From Actinomadura coerulea (lineage in GTDB: Bacteria > Actinomycetota > Actinomycetes > Streptosporangiales > Streptosporangiaceae), in assembly GCF_014208105.1 (NCBI RefSeq), contig NZ_JACHMQ010000001.1:1612001-1676000 (forward strand): 64,000 nucleotides of DNA, read 5' to 3'. Under the pieces are notes generated by a model. That model saw only the letters and a list, made by a program, of their open reading frames with translations. It ran no database searches and was not told the DNA's origin. Shown in pieces: positions 1 through 10,001 of the stretch; position 1 is the first letter of the stretch; each line of letters starts with the position of its first letter. A program made the position numbers and the translations under genes.

Positions 1-154
1 GCGAATCCAGGAACGGGTAGGCGGTCTTGGCCGTCCCGTGGATCTCGTCGGCCGCCTCGTCCAGCCCCTGGAGCTTCGACAGGCCCGAGTTCAGGACGAA
101 CGCGCCGACGGCCAGCCGGACGGGCATCTGGTGAGCGCGAGCAAGAAGACGCAT
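1..154 (-). CDS. Membrane protein, DoxX-like, N-terminal fragment
   Basis: Only the first 51 codons lie in the window; the gene continues past base 1. The visible start reads MRLLARAHQMPVRLAVGAFV and runs on into a segment resembling small actinobacterial membrane proteins with a DoxX-like first helix (hydrophobic residues about 12-24), followed by an amphipathic stretch with TAKTAYPFLD. The start is the ATG at 152-154. No function can be assigned from this fragment, and the DoxX-like label is a resemblance, not a verified family hit. An unrelated soluble protein cannot be excluded. Confidence 0.5.
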   Translation of the reverse strand, partial: MRLLARAHQMPVRLAVGAFVLNSGLSKLQGLDEAADEIHGTAKTAYPFLDS

Positions 155-274
155 CGTGTCCCCAAAGCGATCGGAAGACGGGCGAAGGGCATCATTCCCC
201 CCGATTCGCCTCTTCATCTGATCGCCAGGTCAAGTCTCGGCCTGCCGGAGCGGAGGCGGGATACCACGCGGGGA

Positions 275-297
275 GCAGGCGCCCGGCGGGCGCCTGC
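275..297 (-). terminator. Hairpin terminator after the MEDS kinase-like gene
   Basis: A perfect 10-bp inverted repeat (GCAGGCGCCC / GGGCGCCTGC) with a 3-base loop lies about 80 bases beyond the stop of the leftward gene at 378. There is no T-run, as is usual for terminators of high-GC actinomycetes. Confidence 0.5.
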
Positions 298-377
298 CCC
301 GGGCGGGGCGGCCACGGCCGGGCGGCAGTGGGGGCAGGTGGCGCCCGCCGAGGCGATCGCCGGGATCGGACGGGCGC

Positions 378-1352
378 TCAGCTGAGGCCGGGGCTCAGGG
401 TGCGCATGTAGACGCGGATCGTGGTGCCCTCCGGTCCGGTGTGGACGCGGACCAGGTCGGCGAGGTGGTTGACCATGAGGATGCCGCGGCCGCCGTTCGG
501 GCTCATGTCCGCCGGGCGCCGCCCGGCGAGCGGGTCGCTGATCGTCCCCGCGTCGCTGACCTCGCAGACCACGTGCTCCTTCTCCGCCCAGAGCCGCGCG
601 GTGCCCGTGCCGCCGCCGTGCAGGCAGGAGTTGGCGGCCAGCTCGTTCACGGCGAGCTCCAGGTCGCCGACGGCGCCGGCGCCGAGGCCGAACCGAGCCC
701 CCCAGTGGCAGGCGAACTCGCGGACGAGGGGGAGCGCGTCGATGTCGAAGCTGATCGCGACCGCACCGGCGGCCTCGGCCGGCTCGGGCAGCGGCAGGTT
801 GTAGTCGCCGATGACGCGGTGCGGGGCGTAGTCGCCGCTCGGGTGCGCCCCGAAGCGGTCGATCACGACCGGATGGGTGGCGCGGGCGTCGGCGATCGCC
901 ACCGGGTCGAGCCGGACCACGTCGTAGGGGCACAGGATGGTCGCCTCGCGCCCGGCGAAAGCAAGGTTGATCAGGGCCTCGTGCTGCGCGCAGGCCGGGT
1001 ACTCGGTCGCCGAGCGGCCGGGCCAGATCGGCTCGCCGATGATCCGCACCCGGCCTCCGGTGTGCCGGTCGGCGAAGTGCCGCAGCACTCCCGGGATGAT
1101 GCGCCCGGGGTTGCGGCCCGCCTTCGCCATGTCGATCCAGCTCACCCGGTCGGCTGCCGCGCCCAGGGCGTCGCTGAGCTGGGCCACGCGCACGCCGGGC
1201 ACCGCCACGGCCACCGGCTCCCTCGCGTCGAGCCCGGCGCGGATGAACGGCAGGGTGCCCGCCAGGTACTCCTCGTCGCCGCGGTAGAAGAGCGCGGGGT
1301 GGACGAACGCGTCCTCGCGTGCCTCGCCCCCTCCACCGCGCCTGAGGCTCAT
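378..1352 (-). CDS. MEDS-domain anti-sigma regulatory kinase (RsbA-like)
   Basis: A 324-residue two-domain protein. Residues about 17-165 look like a MEDS sensory domain (HPALFYRGDEEYLAG opening, conserved E/YPACAQHEALIN segment). Residues about 200-318 form a GHKL ATPase domain with an N-box (ELAVNELAANSCLHG, 232-246) and a glycine-rich lid (GGRGILMV, 287-294). There is no phosphoacceptor His box, so it is probably an RsbW/RsbA-type serine kinase or anti-sigma regulator. This architecture is common in actinomycete stress-sigma control. The ATG at 1352 was chosen over an upstream ORF start because GGAG lies 9 bases before it. No sigma or anti-anti-sigma gene is adjacent, so its partner is unknown. 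Confidence 0.75.
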   Translation of the reverse strand: MSLRRGGGGEAREDAFVHPALFYRGDEEYLAGTLPFIRAGLDAREPVAVAVPGVRVAQLSDALGAAADRVSWIDMAKAGRNPGRIIPGVLRHFADRHTGGRVRIIGEPIWPGRSATEYPACAQHEALINLAFAGREATILCPYDVVRLDPVAIADARATHPVVIDRFGAHPSGDYAPHRVIGDYNLPLPEPAEAAGAVAISFDIDALPLVREFACHWGARFGLGAGAVGDLELAVNELAANSCLHGGGTGTARLWAEKEHVVCEVSDAGTISDPLAGRRPADMSPNGGRGILMVNHLADLVRVHTGPEGTTIRVYMRTLSPGLS

Positions 1353-1575
1353 CGTTCGGTCGCTCCGTCCGGTGCCGCTGTCCCGTGCATTCGATCGAGA
1401 ATACGCGCCGGAGGGAAGCCGTACGAGCAGGCCCATGCGGACATCCCCCGAGGTCAGCCGATCTGATGTTCCGAACCAGCGGTACCCGCGAGGCGCCCTC
1501 CGAAAACAGACAATATCCGGACCAATTGGGGACGAGAGCCTCGCGCCGCCCGTCCGCCGTCAGGTGACCGGGGGG

Positions 1576-2664
1576 TCATTGGCCGGGCAGCAGGACCGCG
1601 TCCACGACATCGGTCAGCCGCCCGCGCCTGCGGTGGGCGCCGCGCTGGAGGTCCGCGCCCGTCCCCCCGGCGACCAGGCGCCGGACCCCGCGGGCGACTG
1701 CGTCCAGGTCGCCGGTGCCGCGCAGCGCGGGCCGCACGTGCGCGAGCAGGTCCCCGGCCTGCGCGCCGAAGGTCGCGGGCCGGCCCGTGCGCACGTCCAG
1801 GCCCCGCCCGGCCAGGCCGTGCCGCGCCGCCATCCAGTAGGCCGCGCGCAGCATCTCCGGGGGCGGGTCGGGCGCACGCTCGCCGGCGTCCACGGCGTCG
1901 GACGACATCTGTACCAGCGCCCGGACCAGCGCGGCGAACACCGACGCCTCCCCGGCCGTCGGGGCGACGTCCGCGAGCCGGACCTCGATCGTGGGCAGCC
2001 GCGCCGACGGCCGGACGTCCCAGAAGATCGTTCCGGAGTCCATCAGGGCCCCGCATTCGAGCAGCGCCCCGACGAGGTCGTCGTAGTGGCCCGCGGACGC
2101 GAAGTAGGGCGGGGGCCCCGCCACCGGCCACCGGGCCCAGGCCAGCGCCCGCCAGCAGGCGTGGCCTGTGTCGCGTCCCACCCAGTACGGCGAGTTCGCC
2201 GCGAGGGCCAGCAGCGTCGGCAGCCAGGGGCGCAGATGGTTGCTGACCTGGACGGCGCGCTCGCGGTCCGGCATCTCCACGTGGACGTGGCACGAGCAGA
2301 TGCTCTGCTCGTCGTCCAGGCCGCGGTAGAAGGCGAGGCTCTCGGCGTAGCGGGCGCCGCGGGTGATCGGGGCGGGCACGAGGTCCCCCAGCACGGGCGT
2401 CCCGGTCGCGGCGAGCCGGACGCCCTCGGCCGCCGCGGCGGCGGCCATCACCGCGCGCATCGAGCGGATCTGCTCGCCGAGCTTGTCCAGGTCGTCGCAG
2501 GGCGAGGTCTTGGCCTCGGCGAGGTAGGCGACGAGTTCGGTGGAGGCGCGCTCGCCCAGCGCAGCGCCCGCCCGGCGCACCACGGCGGCGGCACGGGGGA
2601 CGACCTCCCGGGAGACGGGATCGACGACGAAGTACTCTTCCTCGATTCCGAATCGCAGGGCCAT
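1576..2664 (-). CDS. Carboxylate-amine ligase, YbdK / glutamate-cysteine ligase 2 family
   Basis: A 362-residue protein of the GCS2 family. The N-terminus MALRFGIEEEYFVVD contains the GIEEE motif that binds Mg-ATP in this fold, and residues 122-133 (ICSCHVHVEMPD) match the substrate/metal segment. Its length is typical for YbdK proteins. YbdK has weak gamma-glutamylcysteine synthetase activity in vitro. Actinomycetes use mycothiol rather than glutathione, so the physiological substrate is unknown. It could instead be an EgtA-like ligase, but no ergothioneine genes are near. It stands alone, with 200-base gaps on both sides. Confidence 0.8.
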   Translation of the reverse strand: MALRFGIEEEYFVVDPVSREVVPRAAAVVRRAGAALGERASTELVAYLAEAKTSPCDDLDKLGEQIRSMRAVMAAAAAAEGVRLAATGTPVLGDLVPAPITRGARYAESLAFYRGLDDEQSICSCHVHVEMPDRERAVQVSNHLRPWLPTLLALAANSPYWVGRDTGHACWRALAWARWPVAGPPPYFASAGHYDDLVGALLECGALMDSGTIFWDVRPSARLPTIEVRLADVAPTAGEASVFAALVRALVQMSSDAVDAGERAPDPPPEMLRAAYWMAARHGLAGRGLDVRTGRPATFGAQAGDLLAHVRPALRGTGDLDAVARGVRRLVAGGTGADLQRGAHRRRGRLTDVVDAVLLPGQ

Positions 2665-2829
2665 CCCACCACCTCGGGCTCGGGACTTCGAAGCTACGTC
2701 GCCGCCGCGCCGCGCGCACCTGCCGGACGGCCCGAATGGGTAGTAAAGGATCTTCTTGACCCTCTTTTGACCCGCCGCGCAGCGGGCACCGTCCGGGGAG
2801 ACGCAGTGGAAGGGAAGAGGTGAGACTCG

Positions 2830-2958
2830 GTGCCTGGCTCGACTCCGATCGGCGTGCTCGTCATCCTGGTGGCCGTCGCCGTGTTCGTCCTGGCGGGGCT
2901 GTTCTACCTCGGTGACAAGCGGAACGGCCCGCCCAACGGCTCCGATCGCGGCCGCTGA
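2830..2958 (+). CDS. Very small single-span membrane protein
   Basis: A 42-residue ORF starting at GTG 2830 behind AAGAGGTGAG, a good ribosome binding site. The translation begins VPGSTPIGVLVILVAVAVFV and ends DRGR after a charged tail (YLGDKRNGPPNG). One hydrophobic helix (about residues 7-26) is followed by a short basic/polar tail. It is too short for standard ORF calling. The high third-position GC and the strong binding site argue that it is translated. The family is not recognised; small membrane peptides of this kind often accompany transporters or stress complexes. Confidence 0.55.
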   Translation: MPGSTPIGVLVILVAVAVFVLAGLFYLGDKRNGPPNGSDRGR

Positions 2959-2999
2959 GGCGGGCCGCCGGCGCGTGCCGCGCGGACCCCCGGCCGCCC

Positions 3000-3182
3000 T
3001 CAGGGACCGGGGTCCACGAAGTACATCGACAGCGCGATGATGTGCGTGACGACGACCACGCCGATGCCGAAGAAGAACAGCATCTTGGCGGGGCCGTGCG
3101 GGAAGACGGTCCCCGGCTTGAGGGGTCCGCGCTCGCGCTGGCGCGCGGCGATCCGCTCCTCGATCGGAGGCCGGCCGAACAC
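3000..3182 (-). CDS. Small conserved membrane protein
   Basis: A 60-residue protein with a charged N-terminus (MFGRPPIEERIAARQRERG) and one hydrophobic helix (about 34-54, MLFFFGIGVVVVTHIIALSM). It starts at GTG 3182, only 2 bases after the stop of the upstream gene, so the two are translationally linked. It looks like the conserved hypothetical proteins common in Streptosporangiales, but no function is known to me. Confidence 0.65.
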   Translation of the reverse strand: MFGRPPIEERIAARQRERGPLKPGTVFPHGPAKMLFFFGIGVVVVTHIIALSMYFVDPGP

Positions 3183-3184
3183 CG

Positions 3185-3394
3185 CTACGCCCGGGGCTCG
3201 TCGACGACGACGTCGGTCATGATGTCGACGGCCAGCGCGATGACGCCGCCGATCGCGACGAGCGCGGCGCCCACTCCGAACACGACCCAGTCGGGGCCCA
3301 GGGTGATGCCGACGCCGCCGATGGCGAAACCGATGAAGATGATGGCCACGGCGACCCAGGACTTGGGGCGCCCGGCGTGGCTGCCAGTCGACAT
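3185..3394 (-). CDS. Small membrane protein with two helices
   Basis: Starting at the internal ATG 3394 (MSTGSHAGRPKSW) gives 69 residues with two hydrophobic segments (about 14-32 and 38-58) rich in Gly/Val/Ile and an acidic C-terminus (VVVDEPRA). The longer upstream ORF start would add a basic leader without hydrophobicity. A weak GGAAG sequence lies about 6 bases before the chosen ATG. It is co-transcribed with the 60-residue membrane protein downstream. Not a recognised family; the pair may form a small membrane complex. Confidence 0.6.
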   Translation of the reverse strand: MSTGSHAGRPKSWVAVAIIFIGFAIGGVGITLGPDWVVFGVGAALVAIGGVIALAVDIMTDVVVDEPRA

Positions 3395-3471
3395 GCGTTC
3401 GTCTTCCCTTGCGTGGTTCGGGGGCTGGGGGCTACGACGCCGAACTCTAGCAACGCCCCTAGCCACGGGGC

Positions 3472-3489
3472 CTTCGGGGGTACCCGAAG
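3472..3489 (-). terminator. Short hairpin after the acyl-CoA dehydrogenase
   Basis: CTTCGGG / CCCGAAG with a 4-base loop, flanked by a second weaker pairing (CCACGG / CCGTGG). It lies about 45 bases past the stop of the leftward acyl-CoA dehydrogenase. Confidence 0.3.
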
Positions 3490-3531
3490 ATCAGCCGTGG
3501 CCGGGGAGGGCGGCCGCGAGGCGGGGACGGA

Positions 3532-4710
3532 TTAGACGAACGCCCCCATACCGGTCGCGGCGCGTCCGACGATCAGAGTGTTGATCTCCCGTGTGCCCTC
3601 GTAGGAGTAGAGCGCCTCGGCGTCGGCGACGAACCGGCCGATGCCGTAGTCGAGGACGATCCCGTTGCCCGCCATCAGCTCGCGCGCCCAGCCGACCGCC
3701 TCGCGCATGCGGCTGGTGCAGTAGGCCTTGGCGAGCGCGGAGTGCTCGTCGCGGTAGAGGCCCTCGTCCTGGAGCTGGGCGAGCCGCACCACCATGCCGA
3801 GCGAGGCGGTGGCGTTGCCGAGCATCCTGACCAGGAGGTCCTGGACGAGTTGGAACTTGGCGATCGGCCGCCCGAACTGCTCGCGGCCCACCGCGTAGTC
3901 GCGGGCGATCTCGTAGGCGGCGAGCATCACCCCGACGGCCTGCCACGCGACGCCGCTGCGCGTCTGGCGCAGGATCGCGGCGGTGTCCCGGAAGCCGTTC
4001 GCCCCGGCCAGCCGGTCGGACTCGGGGACCCGGCAGTCCTCCAGCACGATGTCGGCGTTCTGCACGGTCCGCAGCGCGATCTTGTTCTCGATCCGGGTCG
4101 CGCTGAACCCGGGCGTGCCCTTCGCGACGACGAACCCCTTCACCTGGTCGTCGGCCTCGTCCCTGGCCCACACGACGGTGTGGTCGGCGAAGGTGGCGTT
4201 GCCGATCCAGCGCTTGGCGCCGTTCAGCACCCAGTGGTCGCCGTCGCGCCGCGCGGTGGTCCGCAGGCCCAGCGCGACGTCCGAGCCGCCGTCCGGCTCG
4301 GTCAGCGCGAACGCGCCGATCTTCTCCATCCGCCCCATCGCGGGCAGCCACCGCTCGCGCTGCTCCGGGGACCCGCACCGCCCGATGCTGCCCATCGCGA
4401 GCCCGGCGTGCACCCCGAAGAACGTCGCCATGGACGGGTCCACCCGGGCCATGTCCATCGCGAGGAACCCGGTGAGCAGGCTGCTCGGCCGGTCGCCCGG
4501 GCACTCGTCGTAGGCCAGGCCCGCGATTCCGAGCTCCCCGTACTGCGGGATCAGGTCGAACGGGAACTCCGCCCGCGCCCAGCAGTCGTTCGCGATCGGC
4601 GCGACCTTCGCCTCCAGGAAGCCGCGCACCCTCCCGAGGATCTCCTTCTCCCGCCCGTCGAGGAGTTCCTGCATGTGGTAGAGGTCGCCGGGGAGTGGGT
4701 CCAGGGTCAT
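3532..4710 (-). CDS. Acyl-CoA dehydrogenase, glutaryl-CoA dehydrogenase-like
   Basis: A 392-residue flavoprotein that oxidises an acyl-CoA to the 2-enoyl-CoA with electrons passed to ETF. It shows the family signatures FALTEPDGGSDVALG and KRWIGNA (FAD/substrate face). The C-terminal YSYEGTREINTLIVGRA places the likely catalytic Glu near residue 371, the position used by glutaryl-CoA and short-chain dehydrogenases. Start ATG 4710 follows AAGAGGGGTGG; an upstream in-frame ATG lacks a binding site. No glutarate or lysine genes are adjacent, so the substrate is open. It is divergent from mutA, with which it shares a 117-base promoter region. Confidence 0.85.
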   Translation of the reverse strand: MTLDPLPGDLYHMQELLDGREKEILGRVRGFLEAKVAPIANDCWARAEFPFDLIPQYGELGIAGLAYDECPGDRPSSLLTGFLAMDMARVDPSMATFFGVHAGLAMGSIGRCGSPEQRERWLPAMGRMEKIGAFALTEPDGGSDVALGLRTTARRDGDHWVLNGAKRWIGNATFADHTVVWARDEADDQVKGFVVAKGTPGFSATRIENKIALRTVQNADIVLEDCRVPESDRLAGANGFRDTAAILRQTRSGVAWQAVGVMLAAYEIARDYAVGREQFGRPIAKFQLVQDLLVRMLGNATASLGMVVRLAQLQDEGLYRDEHSALAKAYCTSRMREAVGWARELMAGNGIVLDYGIGRFVADAEALYSYEGTREINTLIVGRAATGMGAFV

Positions 4711-4827
4711 GACCACCCCTCTTCCCGGACGGCGCACCGCTAACCCGCGCCCCGCGCGCCGCGCCGCGTACTGGTCAGCGGGACCCGGTTCCGAGCCGGA
4801 TTCGGCCGCTCACCTACCATCCAGGAC

Positions 4828-6651
4828 ATGACGGTGCCGCCTGAAGAACTCGAACTGGCCGCCGCCTTCCCCGCGGCCGACCGCGACCGGTGGCGGGAGA
4901 TGGTGAAGGGGGTGCTGCGCAGGTCCGGCGCGGCGGGCGAGGACACCCCCCTCGGCGAGATCGAGGGTCTGCTGACCCGGGAGTCCTACGACGGAGTGCC
5001 GATCGCCGCGCTCTACACGCGCGACGACGCGCCGCCGGGACGTCCCGGGCTGGCCCCCTACGTGCGCGAGGTGCGCCCCGACGGCGAGGGCATCGCCGGA
5101 TGGGACGTCCGCCAGCGGCACGCCCACCCCGACCCGGCCGTCACCCGCGAGGCGATCCTCGCCGACCTGGAGAACGGGGCCACCTCCGTCTGGCTGCGGC
5201 TCGGCGAGGGCGGTCCGCCGGTGGCCGCGCTGCCCGAGGCGCTGCGCGGCGTCCTGCTCGATCTGGCCCCGGTGGTGCTGGACGCGGGCGCGTCGGCGGG
5301 CGAGGCCGCCCAGGCGTTCCTGGCCCTGGTCGCCGAGCGCGGGAACGCGGCCGAGGCGTCCGGCAACCTCGGCGCCGATCCGCTCGGCCTCGCGGCGCGC
5401 ACCGGCACGCCCGGGTCACTGGACGAGGCCGCCGAGCTCGCCGTCCGCTGCGTCCGCGGGTTCCCCCGGCTGCGCGCGGTCGTCGCCGACGGGACCCCGT
5501 ACCACGACGCGGGCGGCGGCGACGCCGAGGAACTGGGCGCCGCCGTCGCCGCCGGCGTCGCGTACCTGCGCGCCCTGACCGGCGCCGGGCTGAGCGTGGA
5601 CGAGGCGTTCGGGCAGATCGAGTTCCGCCTCGCCGTCAACGCCGACCAGTTCTCCTCGATCGCCAAGCTCCGCGCCGCGCGCCGCCTGTGGGCGCGGGTG
5701 GCGGAGGTCTGCGGCGCCGCCGAGGGCACCGCCGCGCGCGTCCACGCGGTCACCTCCTCGGCGATGATGACGCGGCGCGACCCGTGGGTGAACATGCTGC
5801 GCACCACCGTCGCGGCGTTCGCCGCCGGGGTCGGCGGCGCGGACGCGGTCACCGTCCAGCCGTTCGACGCCCGCCTCGGCCTGCCCGACGGCTTCGCCCG
5901 GCGCATCGCCCGCAACACCCAGACGCTGCTGCTGGAGGAGTCGAGCCTGGCGCGCGTCGTCGACCCGGCGGGCGGCTCCTGGTACGCCGAGAGTCTCACC
6001 GAGGGCCTCGCCCAGGCCGCCTGGGCGTGGTTCACCGAGATCGAGAAGGCCGGGGGCCTGGCCGCCGCCCTCGACTCGGGCCTGGTCGCCCGCCGCCTCG
6101 CCGCCACCTGGGAGCGGCGCCGCGAGGACATCGCCCGCCGCAGGGCGCCGCTCACCGGCGTCAGCGAGTACCCCGACCTCGCCGAGACGCCGCCGGCCCG
6201 CGACCCGGCGCCGCCCGCGCCCGGCGGCGGCCTCCCGGTCGTCGCCTACGCCCAGGACTTCGAGGCGCTCCGCGACCGCTCCGACGCCCACGCCGAGGCC
6301 ACCGGAGCCCGTCCGAAGGTCTTCCTCGCGACGCTCGGGCCGATCGCCGTCCACACGGCGCGCGCGTCCTTCGCCGCCAACCTCTTCCAGGCGGGCGGCA
6401 TCGAGACGGTCACCGGCGCCCCGGAGGAGTTCGGGGCGTCCGGCGCCGCGGTCGCCTGCGTCTGCTCCAGCGACGCCCTCTACGAGGAGCAGGCCGCGGA
6501 GGCGGCACGGCTCCTGCGCGACGCGGGCGCGGTGAAGGTCTGGCTGGCGGGTAAGGGAACCTACGAGGGGGTCGACGCCCGCGTGCACGCGGGATGCGAC
6601 GCGGTCGAGGTGCTGGAGACCACCCTCCACGATCTGGGAGTGAACGAATGA
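4828..6651 (+). CDS. mutA: Methylmalonyl-CoA mutase small (beta) subunit
   Basis: A 607-residue subunit of the adenosylcobalamin enzyme that interconverts methylmalonyl-CoA and succinyl-CoA. It carries the TIM-barrel mutase domain (about 30-450, e.g. [29 protein letters not shown]) and a degenerate C-terminal B12-like domain ([20 protein letters not shown]). That domain lacks the DxHxxG cobalamin ligand, as is normal for the non-catalytic subunit. It is first in an operon with mutB, whose ATG overlaps its TGA by 4 bases. It feeds propionyl-CoA carbon to succinyl-CoA, or supplies methylmalonyl-CoA for polyketides in the reverse direction. No cobalamin riboswitch is visible in the 117-base leader. 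Confidence 0.95.
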   Translation: MTVPPEELELAAAFPAADRDRWREMVKGVLRRSGAAGEDTPLGEIEGLLTRESYDGVPIAALYTRDDAPPGRPGLAPYVREVRPDGEGIAGWDVRQRHAHPDPAVTREAILADLENGATSVWLRLGEGGPPVAALPEALRGVLLDLAPVVLDAGASAGEAAQAFLALVAERGNAAEASGNLGADPLGLAARTGTPGSLDEAAELAVRCVRGFPRLRAVVADGTPYHDAGGGDAEELGAAVAAGVAYLRALTGAGLSVDEAFGQIEFRLAVNADQFSSIAKLRAARRLWARVAEVCGAAEGTAARVHAVTSSAMMTRRDPWVNMLRTTVAAFAAGVGGADAVTVQPFDARLGLPDGFARRIARNTQTLLLEESSLARVVDPAGGSWYAESLTEGLAQAAWAWFTEIEKAGGLAAALDSGLVARRLAATWERRREDIARRRAPLTGVSEYPDLAETPPARDPAPPAPGGGLPVVAYAQDFEALRDRSDAHAEATGARPKVFLATLGPIAVHTARASFAANLFQAGGIETVTGAPEEFGASGAAVACVCSSDALYEEQAAEAARLLRDAGAVKVWLAGKGTYEGVDARVHAGCDAVEVLETTLHDLGVNE

Positions 6652-8870
6652 TCCCCGACTTCACCGAGGTGGACCTCGGGACGGCGCCCCCCGCCGACGA
6701 GGCCGCCAAGCGTTGGCGCGCCGCGGTCGCCGACGCCACCGGAGCCGACCCCGAGGCCCAGACCTGGGACACCCCGGAGGGCATCGGCGTCAAACCCCTC
6801 TACACCGGCGACGACCTCGCCGGGCTCGACTTCCTCGGGACCTATCCGGGCATCGCGCCGTTCCTGCGCGGCCCCTACCCCGCGATGTACGCGACCCAGC
6901 CGTGGACGATCCGGCAGTACGCCGGCTTCTCCACCGCGGAGGAGTCCAACGCCTTCTACCGCCGCAACCTCGCGGCCGGGCAGAAGGGCCTGTCGGTCGC
7001 CTTCGACCTGGCCACGCACCGCGGCTACGACTCCGACCACCCGCGCGTGGCCGGCGACGTCGGCATGGCCGGGGTCGCGATCGACTCCATCTACGACATG
7101 CGCCAGCTGTTCGACGGCATCCCGCTGGACAGGATGAGCGTGTCGATGACCATGAACGGCGCCGTCCTGCCCGTCCTCGCGCTCTACATCGCCGCCGCGC
7201 AGGAGCAGGGGGTGGAGCCGGAGGCGCTCGCGGGGACGATCCAGAACGACATCCTCAAGGAGTTCATGGTCCGCAACACCTACATCTATCCGCCGCAGCC
7301 GTCCATGCGGATCATCTCCGACATCTTCGCGTACACCTCGCAGCGGATGCCGAAGTACAACTCCATCTCGATCTCCGGCTACCACATCCAGGAGGCCGGG
7401 GCCACCGCCGACCTGGAGCTCGCCTACACCCTCGCCGACGGAGTCGAGTACATCCGCGCCGGGCGCGAGGCGGGCCTCGACATCGACGCGTTCGCGCCGC
7501 GCCTGTCGTTCTTCTGGGCGATCGGGATGAACTTCTTCATGGAGGTCGCCAAGCTCCGCGCCGCGCGGCTGCTGTGGGCGCGGCTGGTGAAGACGTTCGA
7601 GCCGCGCAACCCCAAGTCGCTGTCGCTGCGGACGCACTCGCAGACGTCCGGCTGGTCGCTGACCGCGCAGGACGTGTTCAACAACGTCGCCCGCACCTGC
7701 GTCGAGGCCATGGCCGCCACGCAGGGCCACACCCAGTCCCTGCACACCAACGCGCTGGACGAGGCCCTCGCGCTGCCGACGGACTTCTCGGCCCGCATCG
7801 CCCGCAACACCCAGCTCCTCCTCCAGCAGGAGTCCGGGACCACCCGGACCATCGACCCCTGGGGCGGCAGCGCCTACGTGGAGCGGCTCACCTACGACCT
7901 CGCCCGCCGCGCCTGGGGCCACATCACCGAGGTCGAGCGGGCCGGAGGCATGGCCAAGGCGATCGACGAGGGGCTGCCCAAGCTGCGCATCGAGGAGGCC
8001 GCGGCCCGCACCCAGGCCCGCATCGACTCGGGGCGGCAGCCCGTCATCGGCGTCAACAAGTACCGGCCCGACGTCGAGCAGGAGATCGAGGTCCTGAAGG
8101 TCGACAACGCCTCCGTCCGCGCGCAGCAGATCGACAAGCTGCGCCGGCTGCGCGAGGAGCGCGACGAGACCGCCACGCGGGCCGCGCTGGAGGCGCTGAC
8201 CCGCGCCGCCGAGGCCGCCGAGGACGGCACCCGCCCGCGGGGCCTGGAGCACAACCTGCTCGCGCTCGCCATCGACGCCGCCCGGGCCGAGGCGACCGTC
8301 GGCGAGATCTCCGACGCCCTGGAGCGGGCCTACGGGCGGCACGCGGCGCAGATCCGTACGATCTCCGGTGTGTACCGGGAGGAGGCGGGGCGGGTGGCGA
8401 GCATCGAGAAGGCGCGGGCCGCGGCCGCCGCGTTCGAGGAGGCCGAGGGCCGCCGGCCCCGGATCCTCGTGGCCAAGATGGGGCAGGACGGGCACGACCG
8501 CGGCCAGAAGGTGATCGCGACCGGGTTCGCCGACCTCGGCTTCGACGTCGACGTGGGCCCGCTGTTCCAGACGCCCGGCGAGGTGGCCCTGCAGGCCGTC
8601 GAGGCCGACGTGCACGTCGTCGGCGTCAACTCGCTCGCCGCCGGGCACCTGACGCTGGTCCCCGCGCTGCGCGAGGAGCTGGCCGCGCTGGGCCGCGACG
8701 ACATCATGATCGTCGTCGGCGGCGTCATCCCGCCCGGCGACTTCGAGGAGCTGCGCGCGGCCGGCGCCTCGGCGATCTTCGGGCCCGGCACCGTCCTGGC
8801 GGACGCGGCGATCGGACTGCTGGAGGAGCTCACCGCCGCGCTCGGGCACGGCGCGCCCGAGCGCGCCTGA
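6648..8870 (+). CDS. mutB: Methylmalonyl-CoA mutase large (alpha) subunit
   Basis: The 740-residue catalytic subunit. The TIM-barrel domain includes [20 protein letters not shown] and the substrate-binding [12 protein letters not shown]. The C-terminal B12 domain has [18 protein letters not shown], with the lower cobalt ligand His616 in DGHDRG (614-619). The start ATG 6648 overlaps the mutA stop; the longer upstream ORF is a read-in. It is followed after about 65 bases by meaB, its chaperone. All expected active-site segments are present and the length matches the family. Confidence 0.97.
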   Translation: MIPDFTEVDLGTAPPADEAAKRWRAAVADATGADPEAQTWDTPEGIGVKPLYTGDDLAGLDFLGTYPGIAPFLRGPYPAMYATQPWTIRQYAGFSTAEESNAFYRRNLAAGQKGLSVAFDLATHRGYDSDHPRVAGDVGMAGVAIDSIYDMRQLFDGIPLDRMSVSMTMNGAVLPVLALYIAAAQEQGVEPEALAGTIQNDILKEFMVRNTYIYPPQPSMRIISDIFAYTSQRMPKYNSISISGYHIQEAGATADLELAYTLADGVEYIRAGREAGLDIDAFAPRLSFFWAIGMNFFMEVAKLRAARLLWARLVKTFEPRNPKSLSLRTHSQTSGWSLTAQDVFNNVARTCVEAMAATQGHTQSLHTNALDEALALPTDFSARIARNTQLLLQQESGTTRTIDPWGGSAYVERLTYDLARRAWGHITEVERAGGMAKAIDEGLPKLRIEEAAARTQARIDSGRQPVIGVNKYRPDVEQEIEVLKVDNASVRAQQIDKLRRLREERDETATRAALEALTRAAEAAEDGTRPRGLEHNLLALAIDAARAEATVGEISDALERAYGRHAAQIRTISGVYREEAGRVASIEKARAAAAAFEEAEGRRPRILVAKMGQDGHDRGQKVIATGFADLGFDVDVGPLFQTPGEVALQAVEADVHVVGVNSLAAGHLTLVPALREELAALGRDDIMIVVGGVIPPGDFEELRAAGASAIFGPGTVLADAAIGLLEELTAALGHGAPERA

Positions 8871-8935
8871 GGGCGGCGCGGGATGACGAGGGAAGACGGC
8901 GCCGCGGGGCGCCCGGCGGGCGCGCGGACGGCGCC

Positions 8936-9922
8936 GTGAGCGCGCCGGGCCTCGACGACTACGCGGCCGGGGTGCGGGACGGGTCGCGGGCGTGGATCGC
9001 GCGGGCGATCACGCTCGTGGAGTCGGCGCGCCCGGACCACCGGGAGCTGGCGCAGAAACTGCTGGTCGAGCTGACCCCGCACGCCGGGAACGCCCGCCGC
9101 GTCGGGATCACCGGCGTGCCCGGGGTCGGCAAGTCGACGTTCATCGACGCGCTCGGCACCCGGCTGACGGGGGAGGGCCACCGGGTCGCGGTCCTCGCCG
9201 TGGACCCGTCCTCCACCCGGACGGGCGGCAGCATCCTCGGCGACAAGACCCGCATGCACCGCCTCGCCACCGACCCGGCCGCGTTCATCCGCCCCTCGCC
9301 CACCGCCGGGACGCTCGGAGGCGTCGCGAAGGCCACCCGCGAGGCGATGGTGGTCATGGAGGCCGCCGGGTACGACGTCGTCCTGGTCGAGACGGTCGGC
9401 GTCGGGCAGTCCGAGACGGCCGTCGCCGAGATGGTCGACTCCTTCCTGTTCCTCACCCTCGCCCGCACAGGCGACCAGCTCCAGGGGATCAAGAAGGGCG
9501 TGCTGGAGCTGGCCGACGTCATCGCGGTGAACAAGGCCGACGGGGAGCACCGCGGGGAGGCCGAGCGCGCCGCCCGCGAGCTGGCGGGCGCGCTGCGGCT
9601 GCTGCGCAGCGACGAGCGCGTCCGCGGCACCCCGGTCCTGACGTGCAGCGCCAGGGAGGGCACCGGGCTGGAGGAGGTGTGGGGCGCGCTCGCCGAGCAC
9701 CAGGACCGGCTCCGCGAGTCCGGCGAACTGGAGGCCCGCCGGCGCCGCCAGCAGGTCGGCTGGACGTGGGAGCTGGTCCGCGACCGGCTGCTGTCGGACC
9801 TGCGCGGGCATCCCGGCGTCCGGGCGGCGGCGCCCGGCCTGGAGCGGGAGGTCGCGGAGGGGACGCTGACGCCCGCTCTGGCCGCCGAGCGCATCCTGGA
9901 GGCGTTCTCGCGGGACCGCTGA
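8936..9922 (+). CDS. meaB: Methylmalonyl-CoA mutase-associated GTPase MeaB (ArgK type)
   Basis: A 328-residue G3E-family GTPase that gates adenosylcobalamin loading and protects the mutase from inactivation. It has the P-loop GVPGVGKS (60-67), a switch segment DPSSTRTGGSILGDKTRM, ETVGVGQSE, and the base-recognition motif NKAD. No ATG is available in frame upstream, so the GTG at 8936 after GGACGGCGCC is the start. It sits directly behind mutB, the usual order, which supports MeaB over other G3E chaperones. Confidence 0.92.
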   Translation: MSAPGLDDYAAGVRDGSRAWIARAITLVESARPDHRELAQKLLVELTPHAGNARRVGITGVPGVGKSTFIDALGTRLTGEGHRVAVLAVDPSSTRTGGSILGDKTRMHRLATDPAAFIRPSPTAGTLGGVAKATREAMVVMEAAGYDVVLVETVGVGQSETAVAEMVDSFLFLTLARTGDQLQGIKKGVLELADVIAVNKADGEHRGEAERAARELAGALRLLRSDERVRGTPVLTCSAREGTGLEEVWGALAEHQDRLRESGELEARRRRQQVGWTWELVRDRLLSDLRGHPGVRAAAPGLEREVAEGTLTPALAAERILEAFSRDR

Positions 9923-10001
9923 ACGGGGTTCCCGTATGCCCGAAACCTTGGGTTGTCCCAGGTCCCGGTCACGGCGCGCGGGGATCAGGTACAAAAGTCG
10001 G

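Noticed and set aside
441..1466. Long rightward ORF antisense to the MEDS kinase gene
   Set aside because: Its translation is Arg/Val/Gly-biased with no domain; it is a mirror of the real leftward gene in high-GC sequence.
1372..2823. 483-codon ORF antisense to the YbdK gene
   Set aside because: Composition is that of an antisense shadow; the GIEEE-bearing leftward frame is the clear gene.
4711..4827. Cobalamin riboswitch before mutA
   Set aside because: Only 117 bases separate mutA from the divergent gene and I see no B12-box-like sequence or room for the aptamer.
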